A stretch of 64,000 bases of DNA from Lottia gigantea (Eukaryota; Mollusca; Gastropoda; Lottiidae), in NCBI RefSeq assembly GCF_000327385.1, contig NW_008706957.1, positions 507,408-571,407 of the forward strand, written 5' to 3'. Positions 26,901-38,647 of the stretch are shown here, piece by piece. The stretch's first letter is position 1. The number at the start of each line of letters is the position of its first letter. The notes under the pieces were generated by a model. It saw only the letters and a program-made list of their open reading frames with translations. It ran no database searches and was not told the DNA's origin. The translations under genes and the position numbers were made by a program.

Positions 26901-29900
26901 TCTAGGGGGGCAAATGCCCTCCCTCTACCTCCACTGGCGCCACAATTGTCTATGGTTCCGATGTTCCAGACTGTCATTGGAGAAAAATCTTGGAAAAAGT
27001 CATTCCAGAAAAACTATACTGCATCATGTGAATCTTGTGAACTGAAAAGGTCACAAGATTTAGAACTCATTGCCACTATTGTACTGATAAAATTATGAAA
27101 AATGACATTTTGTCATTAGTTTCTATGTGATTGACTATAAATTAATGTCATCTCATTAAAACCAACTTTATTTATCAGCCTTTGAGATTTTTGTTCAACT
27201 ATCATTGTGAAATTTACAACACGCTCAGTGCCTTTATCTAAATGTGGCACGTAAATATATTGTATCCTTTACTAAAACCATTAAGCATCACTAGTTAATG
27301 AACATATGAATTAATCTTTTTCCATCCATTGCAAAAGTGCAAAATGCTTAATATTTAATGACACACTAAAAGCACTGATATCTAACAGTTTAGATATGAC
27401 AGGAAAATACAACAAAATATACTTCCAAGTAATATTCCTATTAGAAAACTCCCAAAAAACAAATAAACCTACTCACAAATATATTGTAAGGCAATTTCAA
27501 CTAGAAAGTCAGAACATATTCCAAGCATATATAGAATATAATGAGAGACATAGAAGCACTTGGTATGTTCACTTGTACATAGAAAATATAGAAAAACATG
27601 ACAACACAAATGAACAATATCAATCAAACATTACCATATAAGCTTCTTACCGCATCTTAGTATCAAATATAAATCCTTGAATTATAACATACTATTATTA
27701 CGAACTTCCTTTACAAACATGAACATTAAATATTTCACCATTTTCAAATAATATTTAAATCACAATTTCAAAACGTCATTAAAAAAAAAAAATTGCTTTA
27801 ATTAGAGATTTCAATGAAACTTTAAGCTTGAATAACCATCATCCTAAATTTGAAATTGTTTAAAATTGATTTCAAATTTCACGGCAGACGGATTCAAAAT
27901 TCAAAATTTTTTTCAAAATTATTCCTGCCTTTTTAGTCTTGTGAAGGTAACTACAGACAGGTATTATTAATATTGGTTGCCATGGATACCTATTGATAAT
28001 GCGAGTCTTCATATTTATAACCAATCTGATAATGATGTGTATGTGTGTATTAGTTGAGATTTTAATCCTAAACATACAACCTGATAGTCAGATGAAACAA
28101 TTTTCATCCTTGATGGACTTTAATGGGAATGTAAAGAGGTTTTCTGTTTACTGGGGTTTCATTTTTGGCTTCTACTTGCATCATTCTGAGTTTTGTGTTT
28201 ACTGTTGTTATTAAAATGCTAAGCATATTTGACATCACTATCACAAAACTAACAATAAAATATTGTGAAATTTAAACTTTAAATTGAGCAAATTCAGTGG
28301 GGGTGAAATATCTGAGGTTGCCCGAATTTCTAACCTAGTTATGAGAGTCATACCTGAAAAACTTGCATTTGGGCTGTGAGGGAGGAGGGGGGGGGGGGGG
28401 GGGGGGGGTTGAGGGGGTCCAGTTGGCTCCGCCTCTGTGCAAATAAAATCAGTCATATTGGACACAGGGTTCAACCAATAGATTATCAGCCAGTGATCAC
28501 AAACCCTAATTTAACAATAAATACATATATCAAGTATACATAAAATAAAGTCAAAAATATTTCTACAAACATATATAATAGTAAAAATACACTTACCATT
28601 GGGCAGCGAAAAAAGTTGAAATTAGCCATTATGTTATCTGGATGCATGGAAAATTTAACTGCATGAAAATGACCATAGATTAATAATTACTGCACATTAA
28701 CACAATAGGGATACCTTTATAATACTATATAGTCTATAACCATATTATATAAAGTCTATTATAAAGACTGTATTCAGGATAGTTAAGGTTCTCAGCATGC
28801 AGAATTTTATTTTTCAAGCTTCTGAAAAAACTGTAATAATATTTTTGTCAAGTTAACAAGATTAATTATTGAGTAAAGTATAATGACCTATCATATTTCA
28901 TTGTTATTTCATGTGATAACCACTTTCACAGTTTTATTATGGTCACGTTTCTCATTAACTATATAATTTACATGGATATATTTACAGTCTAGATTAAATC
29001 TATAATGATTTTCATGAAAATATTTACATTTTCTGGCTCCTGACATGTAATGGTAAAAAAAAAACTTACTATATTGAAAAGCCAAAAAAGTTGAAATTAG
29101 CCTTTCTGTTATATTGATACAGGTTTAACAGACCGCATGAAAATGCCGATAGGTTGATTATTACTATCGCATAGTAACGCAATCTCCAAGTGAATGAGTT
29201 TTAAAGGGATAGATGCGCCATTTTTTTTACCAATTGTACCTTAGTCTCTGAAACAGGATTTTTTTTAGCTAAGCCAATCAGTAATAGTCTTCACAGCTCA
29301 CAGTTGAAATTTGTGAGTTGTGTTTGAAAGTTAAAATGACGACTCATCACTTTAAAATACTCTGTGATATATAGAAAAGACATATATAGAAATAGTGAGT
29401 AAAATTCCTAGTTTGAAGTATCTTTAAAGGAATTATGCGATTTCCTTACATTTCTAGTACTTCTGAAGACTATTTACATAATATTCAATAGTCAAAGCAA
29501 CCCCCAAAAAGGTGCATGTGTCCATTTAAGGAGATATTTACATATTCAGAACAAATCTAGAATGATTTTCATGGATATATTTACAGACTCCACATTAAAT
29601 CTAGAATGATTTTCATGGATACATTTCCATTCTCCACATTATATCAAGAATGATTTTCATTCTCCACATTATATCTAGAATGATTTTCATTCTCCACATT
29701 ATATCTAGAATGATTTTCATGGATATATTTACATTCTCCACATTATATCTAGAATGATTTTCATGGATATATTTACATTCTCCACATTAAATCTAGAATG
29801 ATTTTCATTCTCCACAATATATCCAGAATGATTTTCATGGATATATTTACATTCTCCACATTAAATCTAGAATGATTTTCATGGATATATTTACATTCTC

Positions 29901-32900
29901 CATATTATATCTAGAATGATTTTCATTCTCCACATTAAATCTAGAATGATTTTCATTCTCCACATTAAATCTAGAATGATTTTCATTCTCCACATTAAAT
30001 CTAGAATGATTTTCATGGATATATTTACATTCTCCATATTAAATCTAGAATGGACATATTAATCATGTCTAAGTTTGATTTAAATCAATCATTAATCAGG
30101 ATTGATTACCTCATGATAAGAACAAGAGAACCCTTGTGTTTGATATAAGAACTTCTCTTTGTAATCAATATGTCTGTGAAAATGCTTGTGTATGACTGCC
30201 CAAGGTTAAACTTTAGTGCTTTAGCTGTTAATAAATGATAAGTTTTTTTTAAGAAAAACTGGCAGACAACAAGACAGTAAAGCTAGTACTTAACCCTTTT
30301 CAGGAACAGTGTTTGCTTGTATGTTATTGCTCTATATTATTGAAAATGCTAGAGGCAGGGCAAAAGCCACTTGAGTCCAGGGGACTTGGGGCTGCCAGAC
30401 GCCACTAAGAAGCCTACGGATTTCAGATCTTGAGGACTAAAAGGGATTCATTTTCACTTCAAAATAAGAGAAAGCCATGGCCCAATGGCCCAGCCATAAA
30501 TACACTACTGGTTGGTTGTCTCCTTGTGTTGTATTGTTGTTCTCATTGTTATGTGTTGGTTTTCTCATTCTGATGTGTTGATTTTCATTGTTATATGAAT
30601 TGGTTGTCTCCGTGTGATGTGTTGGTTGTCTCTTGTGATGTGTTGTTGTTCTCATTGTGATTTGTTGGTTGTTCCTTGTGATATGTTATTTTTCTCTTGT
30701 GATGTGATACCGTTTTCATTGTAATGTGTTGGTTGTCTCTTGTGAAGTGTTGTTTTTCTCTTGTGATATGATGTTGTTTTCATTGTGATGTGTTGGTTGT
30801 CTCTTGTGATGTGTTGTTGTTCTCATTGTATTGTAATGTGTTGGTTGTCTCTTGTGACATATTGCTGTTTTCATTGTGATGTGTTGGTTGTCTCTTGTGA
30901 TGTGTTGTTGTTTTCCATTGTGATGTTGTTTTCATTGTGAGTTTAGAGTTCAGATGCTATCAAAATTTGGCCTACCTTGTAACTGGAAGTGATCTTGAAA
31001 AAGCAGGAATAGTACCATTAGCAGCTGATAAATCACCATTAATGGTTGGTGAAGCACTAAATGAATTTTGCAAAGCACCATTAGAGGATGATTTGTCTCC
31101 CATTAACATTTTATGTGTAAGCCCATTAACACTTGTGTTTGGTGAATGCCCATTAACACTTGTGTTTGGTGAATGCCCATTAACACTTGTGTTTGGTGAG
31201 AGCCAATTGACAGTTGCATTTGGTGAATGCCCATTTACACTTGTGTTTAGTGTATGCCCATTAACACTAATCTTAGAAGTGTGACCATAAAAATTGGAGT
31301 TTGGTTTATGCCCATTATTAGGAATAGATGGAACAGCAGGAGTGGGTGTATTTCTACCATAATCAGACAACATCCTTCTTGGTTGTGACTCTGTAATGCA
31401 AAATAATGTTTTTATTAGAAGGCTACATCAATTCACCTAGTTACATAAGGTAGCAAAGGTTAAAAGATTGTCTGTGTATAAATGTCTGGTTAGTTATGAC
31501 ATGTTTCCTCATTTTTCCATTCTACGTAACTGTAATATGTAACTGGGAACCCATGAAAAAAATAAACACGGCCAGTGCTGTGTACAGTGCAGAATTATCA
31601 ATACAGCAGAAAATACAAGAAGCGAATCGTGTCCTGATACATAACTTGTATTTTTGCGACTTACATTTTCCACTATATCAATGATCCCACATTGTACTGG
31701 TCACTGGACCTAATCTATGTGTAGTGTCTGAGTTTTGTCTAAGACAGCTCATGATTCTTTCTTTTTCTTTTGGTAACATCAGTTGTCCTCTCTATTATTA
31801 CATGGGTAAGATCAGAAATCATCTATACAATATGATTCAGTGGCCGAGGCAAAGGGGGGCAGAGCTGGCAACCACCACCCATCGCAGTCCTGAAAGCTTT
31901 TTGAGCGAAAATTTCATAACTAGGTTAGAAATTCGGGCAATCTCAGATATTTCACCCCCTCACAGACCAAAATCTGGCTTTGCCACTGCTTTAGGAAAAT
32001 CTCTTATTGCAATGATGATATCAAACATTCCGTAACTTAGTAACAGATCAAGCCAACAGCCAGTCAACAACAAACAAAAGAAGGTAAAAAAAGAACTGCT
32101 TAAAAAATGTAAAGCATTACTATTTACCTGATTTCTTTAATACAGGATCCAAGGGAGAATGAACATGTCCATTTTCTAAAACTGAAATACAGATAAAGCT
32201 TTAGTTCACAAAATATTTTCAGCTCTTGGAAATAAATTGAGTCAATTATTAGTTTTAGAGGGTAAGGAAGATGTAGAACTAGACATCTTGTTTTGTGTTT
32301 CATCTGTGCATGACTCTAGCTGTCGTTAATGATCTTCGAAAAACGGTCATGCACTTGCACACACTATCAATTAATTTTAATGTGAGCCCAATTCAAAGCA
32401 TTTTGCTGAAAAAAAAGTTATGTCATTTAGAAAAAACAAAGATTTCAAAATTTACATTGTATCTTTCTTTCTGAGGATTTCTTTTCAGTTAGTTGTCTAT
32501 CTAAAGTTTCTGGTTGCTGTGGTAACAGAATGGATGGTTTATTAGCAGAAGCAGATGGCAAGCCTGGTGTTTGACTTCGAATTGGTTGTATAGAGGATTT
32601 GCCAATAGGATCTTTTATCATAAGATCAGAAAATTTGCTTTCAAAATCTTCAGTTTGAACAGATTCTAAATCGCTAGCATAGTAGTTTTTTCTAGAGGGT
32701 GGTGGTGCAGGTAGTGTCTTCTGCTGCTGGATTCTAGAAGACTTGACTTGGTTCATATCATCTCTATCTAGAGAACATAATGTAAAAACACTTAAAATAA
32801 ATATCGCTGTTGCATTCAAGTTTTCAAAATACTTTCAAACTATGATATGCCAGAAATGGAAAGGGTGTAGTGCAATTCACTTTATAATGAATCAAAAGTA

Positions 32901-35900
32901 CATAATTGCACCAACACACACTTCTAAAGTTTGGCCTTTGTTTCAAAAGTGAGGCATTTGTTTTCATTAGGCTACAGCATTGAACAGTGATCAATTATTA
33001 TCAGAGGTTCCAAGTTATCAGACTGACCACAATATGCCAGGCTCAGTCGCTAGGAATGGTGATGGGGCTCAGATTTTGTACTCAGAAAATTTGAAGAGTT
33101 AAATTCCCACAGAACTCATTTCTGACAATTTTGAGGGTCCAAAAATGTATCCAAATCTATATCTTTTTGATTGTGTACAAAGACACTGTAAATGAATCAA
33201 TATCTGCTGTACTGAAGCAAAACCTTCTTGATAATGATTATAATAATAATAAAAATCACCCTTGTTATTAAAGATTTCATTATTATTATTATTATCAAGA
33301 AGGTTTTGCTGGGGCTTAATTCTTACTTGCTGGGGCCCGGCCCCGCCTAACCACAGGGCTGACAGTTACCAGCAGTCACTTATTTTGAGGATCAAAAAAT
33401 TGCTGAATAAATATCCATTTTAATCATTTTTACATGAACATCCTTCAAAATTGTTGTCATAACAGCAAGGCAGATCAATTTAAGAATGACATGAAAAGTA
33501 GATAATAGATGAAGTTTAAGACTAAGACTACTATGTGACTATAAGATATTAAAATACCAGATTAATATGTTAATGGTTTAGGAAAATAATCCATCTATAT
33601 CATAACAACCAAAAAATTCTCATTTTTCCCACAATTTATTTTAATACTTAAAGATTAAAAAAAAAATGACCTCCAAAAAATGCTATCTACAATGTTATAA
33701 TGCTATATAAAAACTACTGACTTACAAGTGTGAAAACAGAAGTCTCTATCAAATAAGCCAAATGGAAAATTCTTGTTTATACAGCGAACTAAGTACATCA
33801 TTTCAAAAACCACCCATAACCTTGCCCGTCTTTACAATGGCTACGGTATTATGTCTTCAACTTATACCTTGACTGCAATGGGCCATTTTTTTGTAATACG
33901 ATCAGTGATCTGACCATCAAATACAGCCAATCAGAGCCTTCGAGCCTGCGTAATTATTATTTGCAGACTTTCTGTCAAGGCCTCAGATTTCTTGGCTGCA
34001 TTCAAAAGCATACAATCCAATCAAATTGCTGCATTCAGCATATCCGGAAACAAGAAAGTAGACTATTGCAGTCAAGGTATAAGATGAAGAAGTAAATTGA
34101 CCATTATGAAGATGAAGCTTGTCCTGCACTCACTCTCTGCTATTATAAAAGTATTTTGAATACACACTTTATATCCTCTTCAGGAACTTATCAAAATGTC
34201 ATATTCCATATCAAAACAACAAAACTTTAGGAAATATTATGTGAACTGAAGGCAGGGTTAATGTTAGTCTACTAGTACATTAATGGGAGATAACTACCAA
34301 ACTATTGCCTGAATCACTTTACTATGAGAAATATAATAGTTCAGATCAAACCTTTCTTTTTGCCTGATGGAGGTTTTCCATTGGTTATCAGCTGGTCTGA
34401 AAAACTCACAAGTTTCTTTGCTCTAACATTTTTCAAACAGCCACACTGACAAGCTAAGTGATAGAAATATTCAGGTATAAATAAAAACAACCATGTATCC
34501 AAAACAAACTAATAATACTACTCCAATAACAGCTCATATTGTAGAGATACTTGACTAACAATTTTTTCTTAAATAATTTGCTTAAAATGAGTGTTCGAGG
34601 AAAACAATGGTCTTTTACCAGCAATTTGTTGAAGTACCACACTTGTATAACTTAAGGTGAGAGTCAAATAGAATCTGACAGGAAAGTAGGTGGAGCTTAA
34701 GTGTGCTACAGCCAGTCCATTCTGATGTTATTGAATGGCTGAAGCTCATCTCCTTTCTTAAAAGATATCCACTTTCCAACTATTTCGTATTACCTATTTC
34801 ATTGGATAAAACAGTAACATGATTAATGTCATAAAAGGCTGTCTATCATCTTATCGGATTTGTTTGTTTAAATATGTTAACTAGTAAGAACTGTGGTATA
34901 TTTACTGCTTAAAACTATATATATAACCAATACTCATTACAAAAACTCATATTGTATAACACTGTATATGCTGGATATATAACCAATAATCATTAGAAAA
35001 ATTTATATTGTATAACACTGTATATACTAATTCTCAAATAACAACTTTTAAGGTATAAGATAAAACTGTATAGCTGGATATATAACCAATAATCATTAGA
35101 AAAACTCATATTGTATAACACTGTATATGCTGGATATATAACCAATAATCATTACAAAAACTCATATTGTATAACACTGTATATGCTGGATATATAACCA
35201 ATACTCATTACAAAAACTATATTGTATAACACTGTATATGCTGGATATATAACCAATAATCATTACAAAAACTATATTGTATAACACTGTATATGCTGGA
35301 TATATAACCAATACTCAATACAAAAACTATATTGTATAACACTGTATATGCTGGATATATAACCAATACTCATTACAAAAACTATATTGTATAACACTGT
35401 ATATGCTGGATATATAACCAATACTCATTACAAAAACTCATATTGTATAACACTGTATATGCTAGATATATAACCAATACTCATTACAAAAACTTATATT
35501 GTATAAAGCTGTATATGCTAATTCTCAAATAAAAACTTTTAAGGTATAAGATAAAACTGTATAGCTGGATATATAACCAATACTCAACAATACAACAACT
35601 TTCACTGTATAAAATCGTGTAAGTGCTATACAATAAGGATGACATTTAATATACCTATTCATTTAATACAATTATTTGTAAGCTGTATGCATGGGTAGAA
35701 ATTGCTCAGGAAAACTTTCATGCATAATTTACACTCCCTCTTTTGATATGGCAGCCATTACCCTCTGTTTCACTATCATTTTTCTGATGATAGATGGACT
35801 AGGGTTCAAAGGTTACTACTGACTTCAAATAATTTTCTTACCTTTATTATGAATCAATGCAGATTTAAATTTGCTTTCAAAATCTTCAGTTCTAATCGTT

Positions 35901-37782
35901 TCATTGTCACTTTGTTGTTTGTTCAAATCTTCCAAAAACCCACCTACCATGTAAAATAATTTTGGTTAAATAAACCAAATACAGAAAATTCCATATTTTG
36001 AATACATACAAAGCAAATTCGAAGGTGCAATTCCATATCCAGATTACTTGTCATATATTAAATCAGATTTAAATGCAGGACTGGAAACGGGATTTTATCT
36101 AGCTAAGTCAATCAGTAATAGTGTTCAGAGCTCAATACGCGTCCAGAATTATCCATGTTGGAACGTTAAAATGATGACTCATCAATTTAAGATACTCTGT
36201 GATATATAGAAAAGACATATATAGAAATAGTGAGTAAAATTCCCATTTAGATATTTTTGATGGCATTATGCTATTTTTGTAGATTTCTAGTACTTCTGAA
36301 GACTATTTACATATTTTCAAGACTCGAATCAATCTCCCAAAATGGCACACCTGTACATTTATCATATATTGCATGTTCAATCATTTTGTTTAAGTAAATA
36401 GATCTTACCCCTCTTTTTCTTCATAATCTCTTTAAATTTTTCATCAATTTGTTCTGCTGCTACAGAATCTAAATCACTAGGACAATAGTCACCATCTTTC
36501 ATTTTTGCTTCTTTACTATTCAGTTCTAAAATATCAAGAATACCATACTCTAAATATTTACTATCCCAGCTATCTGTAGTACTTTTCAGAATTAATATCA
36601 GACCTTCTGCCTCCTGCAATTCAATCGTTTTCTTTAGATTGATCCTAATTCGACAAAATCCAGACGAGATAGTGACGTTTATTTGGAATTCTACATACTG
36701 AAAGTGTCCTCAAAACGCCTTAAATCCCTTTAAAAAATCTACTTACTACTCTCTGACAAAGATTTTTTATTTTGTTGACTGTCTTCAGATTTTGATTTTT
36801 CCTTTGGATAAGATTTGGGTGAACTTTTGGGCTGCTACATAAAAAATAACATAATTATCTAAGGCATTTGATGAGAGGTACTGTAAAAATCATCCTTTAC
36901 TAATTGATTCAGGAAATAAAGATAGACAACATCAGTGAGCAATGCTGGAAATTTCAGTAACCATCCACCTAGTTTTAACATACACAGCCTGTAGCAGACA
37001 AAGTTCCAGTTTATTATCCCATATCCATATCCAAAACAGGTAGAAGCTCTTCCCATCAACGTTACTATCAGGAGTGGGAACTGGGATAAAAAATTAGAAG
37101 GTATTATGTTGTCATTTTTCAGAAACGGACAAAACATGGAATCTTGCAGAACAAAGTAGGCATGCTCATTGGGGATTCAGCAGTAGCTCAGTCTTACAGG
37201 AAATCACAGATCCAAAATAAGGAGTTCCTTTCCATTACCACTTACTTACCACTGGTTTACTATTCATAGCACCAAGTTCAGCATCTATTTTATCTAATAT
37301 TGCATTCACAGGATCACTCTTCAGAAGTCTGTTGGTGGCAGCCATTTTCTTTTCTTCATTATTCAATTCTTCCCCATCAGAGGGAGCTATATCTGCAAAG
37401 ATCAAAGATCTTATTTGAATTGTATACAATTTGCATTGAATTTGGATTTGGAATTTGGAATCAACCTGTGGCTCAGTTGGTTGAACCTTGGAAAATTTGC
37501 TAATGGAGGGTACTGAGTTCTTACAATCCAAATAACATCTAGTTCTATATATTTTTTTTTCATTTATTTTGTATGGGATACTCTAATCACATTGTATCAT
37601 CTGACAAAATTCATCTAGAAAAAGTGTTCGGCTAAATTTTTATCTGAAAGTCAAGGTTATCTATGCTAACAAAAACACTCCTTAAGTACAAATTTTATCA
37701 GAAAAAATCAAACAATACCTGTGGCAGATCCTGATCTCAGAGCATCATCAGATCCATCACTCCATTCTTCATCAGCCTCCAT
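17954..37782 (-). CDS. 2046-aa disordered scaffold protein, distant ITPRID (KRAP/TESPA1)-like
   Basis: Eleven coding exons chain in phase: 37782-37719, 37392-37250, 36834-36747, 36525-36409, 35943-35842, 34396-34352, 32767-32456, 32181-32128, 31390-30976, 23515-21987, 21225-17954. Start MEADEEWSD; an AG acceptor at 37801 implies an upstream 5' UTR exon. The protein is mostly Ser-rich and disordered. Near residues 734-773 ESVLLSLGFG, then LPQRF and EFLKCQQ, resemble the LGFG...RIPARF...FL block of the ITPRID family, which binds IP3 receptors. This match is short, so the family call is tentative. Other parts: an acidic motif repeated in exons 4, 5 and 7; NGHSPNTSV decapeptide repeats in exon 9; eight QT motifs at about 1370-1490; three copies of a ~40-residue repeat; a basic tail RRRSYRRKSVKALASLF. 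Exons 4-8 all have phase 1-1 borders. Intron 9 (30975-23516) carries many repeats and an alternative first exon. Confidence 0.85.
18947..19150 (-). repeat. Threefold ~40-residue internal protein repeat
   Basis: In the last exon of the scaffold gene, the pattern S-F-x-N-H-I-D-S followed by P-x-L-P-Y-x-N-Q-N-G is present twice (NHIDSMIPDLPYRNQNG, NHIDSPISELPYMNQNG). A diverged third copy precedes them (SDSEAPCMNQCW). The DNA copies remain similar, which suggests fairly recent duplication. Confidence 0.75.
23606..23696. mobile_element. hAT-like MITE, 91 bp, with probable 8-bp target duplication
   Basis: Ends CAGTGGCGGAGC and GCTCTGCCACTG are inverted repeats of hAT type. Flanks CATTTGAA and GATTTGCA match at 6 of 8 positions. 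The interior word CGAATTTCTAACC is shared with the copies at 28295-28440 and 31838-31988. It lies in intron 9 just upstream of exon 10. Confidence 0.75.
24741..24760 (-). CDS. Candidate alternative first coding exon of the scaffold gene
   Basis: On the minus strand ATG ACT GCT GGT ATG AGC AG|GTAGGC encodes MTAGMS plus two bases. It joins the exon at 23515 in the correct phase (AG + C = Ser), giving MTAGMSSLKNSPLKP. No acceptor is needed if transcription starts within intron 9. The product would lack residues 1-446, including the cassette exons, but keep the LGFG block and QT array. The supporting sequence is short, so chance is possible. Confidence 0.4.
25290..25610 (+). mobile_element. Interspersed MITE-like repeat (family E), diverged copy
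   Basis: Shares ordered blocks with 29201-29530 and 36090-36361: TCAAAAAGACGACTTGTC, then ATATATAGAAAAGACAAT, AGTAAGTAAATTCACAT, GGAATTATGGGATTTTGG, and a right end CTGTCCCTTAAAG. No coding content is recognised. Confidence 0.6.
26183..26506 (-). mobile_element. Full-length tRNA-derived SINE (family 1) with 15-bp TSD
   Basis: The minus strand starts GGGGAGCCACAGTGGCTTAC, containing an A-box-like TGGCTTACATG. A perfect Pol III B-box GGTTCAATTCC follows about 45 bases later, then a non-tRNA body and a short ATTTC-repeat tail. Flanks TTATTCAATTCTTGA (26168-26182) and TTATTCTATTCTTGA (26507-26521) differ at one base, a classic target-site duplication from LINE-mediated insertion. A 3' fragment of the same family sits just to the left at about 26075-26160. 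Confidence 0.9.
26627..26945. mobile_element. hAT-like non-autonomous element
   Basis: Left end CAGTGGCCGTGCCAGC and right end CCTCCACTGGCGCCAC resemble hAT terminal repeats. The interior carries GGGGGCAGACTGACTCAATG and has no open frame. A relic copy is at 14070-14290. A target duplication is not evident. Confidence 0.55.
28295..28440. mobile_element. hAT-like MITE copy with a long poly-G tract
   Basis: Shares CAGTGGGGGTGAAATATCTG and CGAATTTCTAACCTAGTTATG with the copies at 23606 and 31838 (opposite orientation to the latter), ending GGCTCCGCCTCTG. A run of more than 20 G at about 28386-28408 lies inside and is very unusual in this AT-rich DNA. Confidence 0.65.
28595..29190. repeat. Two diverged direct copies of a ~120-bp segment
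   Basis: 28595-28715 and 29072-29190 both contain AAAAAAGTTGAAATTAGCC, a GCATGAAAATG block and a TTATTACT...CA-TAACGCAAT-like end. The spacer between them is unrelated. On the minus strand the first copy reads a short frame ending CCCAATG|GTAAGT, but its phase does not fit exon 10 of the scaffold gene. Confidence 0.6.
29201..29530. mobile_element. MITE (family E), most complete copy
   Basis: Imperfect terminal inverted repeats: left TTAAAGGGATAGATGCGCC; right end, read inward, TTAAATGGACACATGCACC. Interior blocks (GACTCATCA, GTGATATATAGAAAAGACA, CTAGTACTTCTGAAGACTAT) recur at 36090-36361, 25290-25610 and, inverted, at 46067-46230. Confidence 0.7.
29550..30060. repeat. Minisatellite, mixed 28- and ~44-bp units
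   Basis: About fourteen copies of TCTAGAATGATTTTCAT with either ATTCTCCACATTAAA directly after it or an extra GGATATATTTAC segment. The two unit types alternate irregularly. It lies in intron 9 of the scaffold gene. Confidence 0.9.
30480..30935. repeat. GT-rich minisatellite
   Basis: Variable copies of GTTGGTTGTCTCTTGTGATG alternating with TTGTTTTCATTGTGATGTG. It ends about 40 bases from the splice donor of exon 9 of the scaffold gene, so length changes could affect that donor's surroundings. Confidence 0.85.
31120..31300 (-). repeat. 30-bp coding repeat (NGHSPNTSV type)
   Basis: Exon 9 of the scaffold gene encodes six or so decapeptides of the form NGHSPNTSV, some diverged (NGHTLNTSV, NWLSPNTSV). 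The period is a multiple of three, so copy-number change would keep the frame. Confidence 0.85.
31838..31988. mobile_element. hAT-like MITE copy
   Basis: Ends CAGTGGCCGAGGC and GCTTTGCCACTG form inverted repeats. The interior shares CTAGGTTAGAAATTCGGGCA with the inverse of the 28295-28440 copy. It lies in the intron between exons 8 and 9 of the scaffold gene. No target duplication was seen. Confidence 0.65.
33216..33310. repeat. Near-perfect inverted repeat with ~45-base centre
   Basis: AGCAAAACCTTCTTGATAAT at the left is repeated in inverse at the right end, and the ATT/AAT triplet runs extend the stem. RNA from either strand could form a hairpin of about 30 pairs. No transposon ends are identified. 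It lies in an intron of the scaffold gene. Confidence 0.8.
33855..34089. mobile_element. Fold-back MITE (family A)
   Basis: Terminal inverted repeats CTTATACCTTGACTGCAAT and ATTGCAGTCAAGGTATAAG. Interior words AGCCAATCAGAGCC and CAATCCAATCAAATTGCTGC match the copies at 47768-47957, 59035-59203 and 62233-62492. Confidence 0.85.
34910..35590. repeat. 55-bp minisatellite
   Basis: About eleven units with CTGGATATATAACCAATA at 55-bp spacing (for example 35186, 35241, 35296). A variant containing TTCTCAAATAACAACTTTTA appears near both ends (about 35030 and 35520), so the array has a mirror-like variant order. Confidence 0.9.
36090..36361 (+). mobile_element. MITE (family E) copy
   Basis: Shares ATCTAGCTAAGTCAATCAGT-like, GATGACTCATCA, TGTGATATATAGAAAAGACA and CTAGTACTTCTGAAGACTAT with 29201-29530. 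The left terminal repeat is eroded. It ends just before exon 4 of the scaffold gene (36409). Confidence 0.7.
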
Positions 37783-38647
37783 TTTTAATTCTGTATTAAT
37801 CTGAAAATAAGTTTAGATCTGATAATCAAACTTTATTGGTTAAACATATGAAAACTTCAATGGCGATTTCATGTGAAACCAGGGTTCTATGCCCTCTGAA
37901 AGTCTTTTGTCAATCTCAATTCAATAATATGCATACGATGGTCAATATGATGATGTGGTCAATAATGAAGTTGCAAGGGCAATAGCATTCAAGAATTGGA
38001 CAACCTATCCTAGTGTAGAAATCATGTGAAGAGATCAACCTGTAAAATTTTACTGTGGCAGAGGAATAACTCAGTCAGTAGCAAATTGCATTGTTGTCTG
38101 CTACATGATCAAATCCCCCTCAAAGGTAACAAAAATTTATTGTCACTCCCAGTGATGTCACAAAGAGTTGTCACAATACATAGCCTACTGACAATATAAC
38201 AGTTATCATCTAGAGTCAATAAGTAACAAAAACAGAAACTTCTCAAATATCTCAAGAATTTCTGAAGATAAGATAATAAAACCTATATTCTTTCAATATT
38301 TGACAAATAACATTCTATAAAGACACAACATGACAAGGTAAGAGCTATTTTTTTTTCAGAAAAGACTATTTTGAGATTGACCCTCATCAAAATCTATTAC
38401 CCAATTAAGACATGAAGTTGCATCAGCCTTAGCAGCATCACAGATAAGGCATTAAAGAATGAAAATGACAATTGAACTGGCTAGAAATTATATTTTAAAA
38501 CCCTTACATGCCTAAAAGTTATATTTCTATAGGATTAAGGGATTAAATATTCGCTTTTTCTGCAATATTGAAATATTCACAATATTGTTCCAGTAATATA
38601 ATGTTGGAAGCCTTGTGTGTTAGGATTGAGTTTCCAGCAAATAATCC

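Noticed and set aside
28618-28675. Short minus exon starting MHPDNIMANF and ending at GTAAGT
   Set aside because: Good donor, but the phase does not join exon 10 and it lies in a duplicated repeat segment.
30937-31284. 115-codon plus frame
   Set aside because: Antisense of scaffold exon 9, whose splice sites and phase fit the minus strand.
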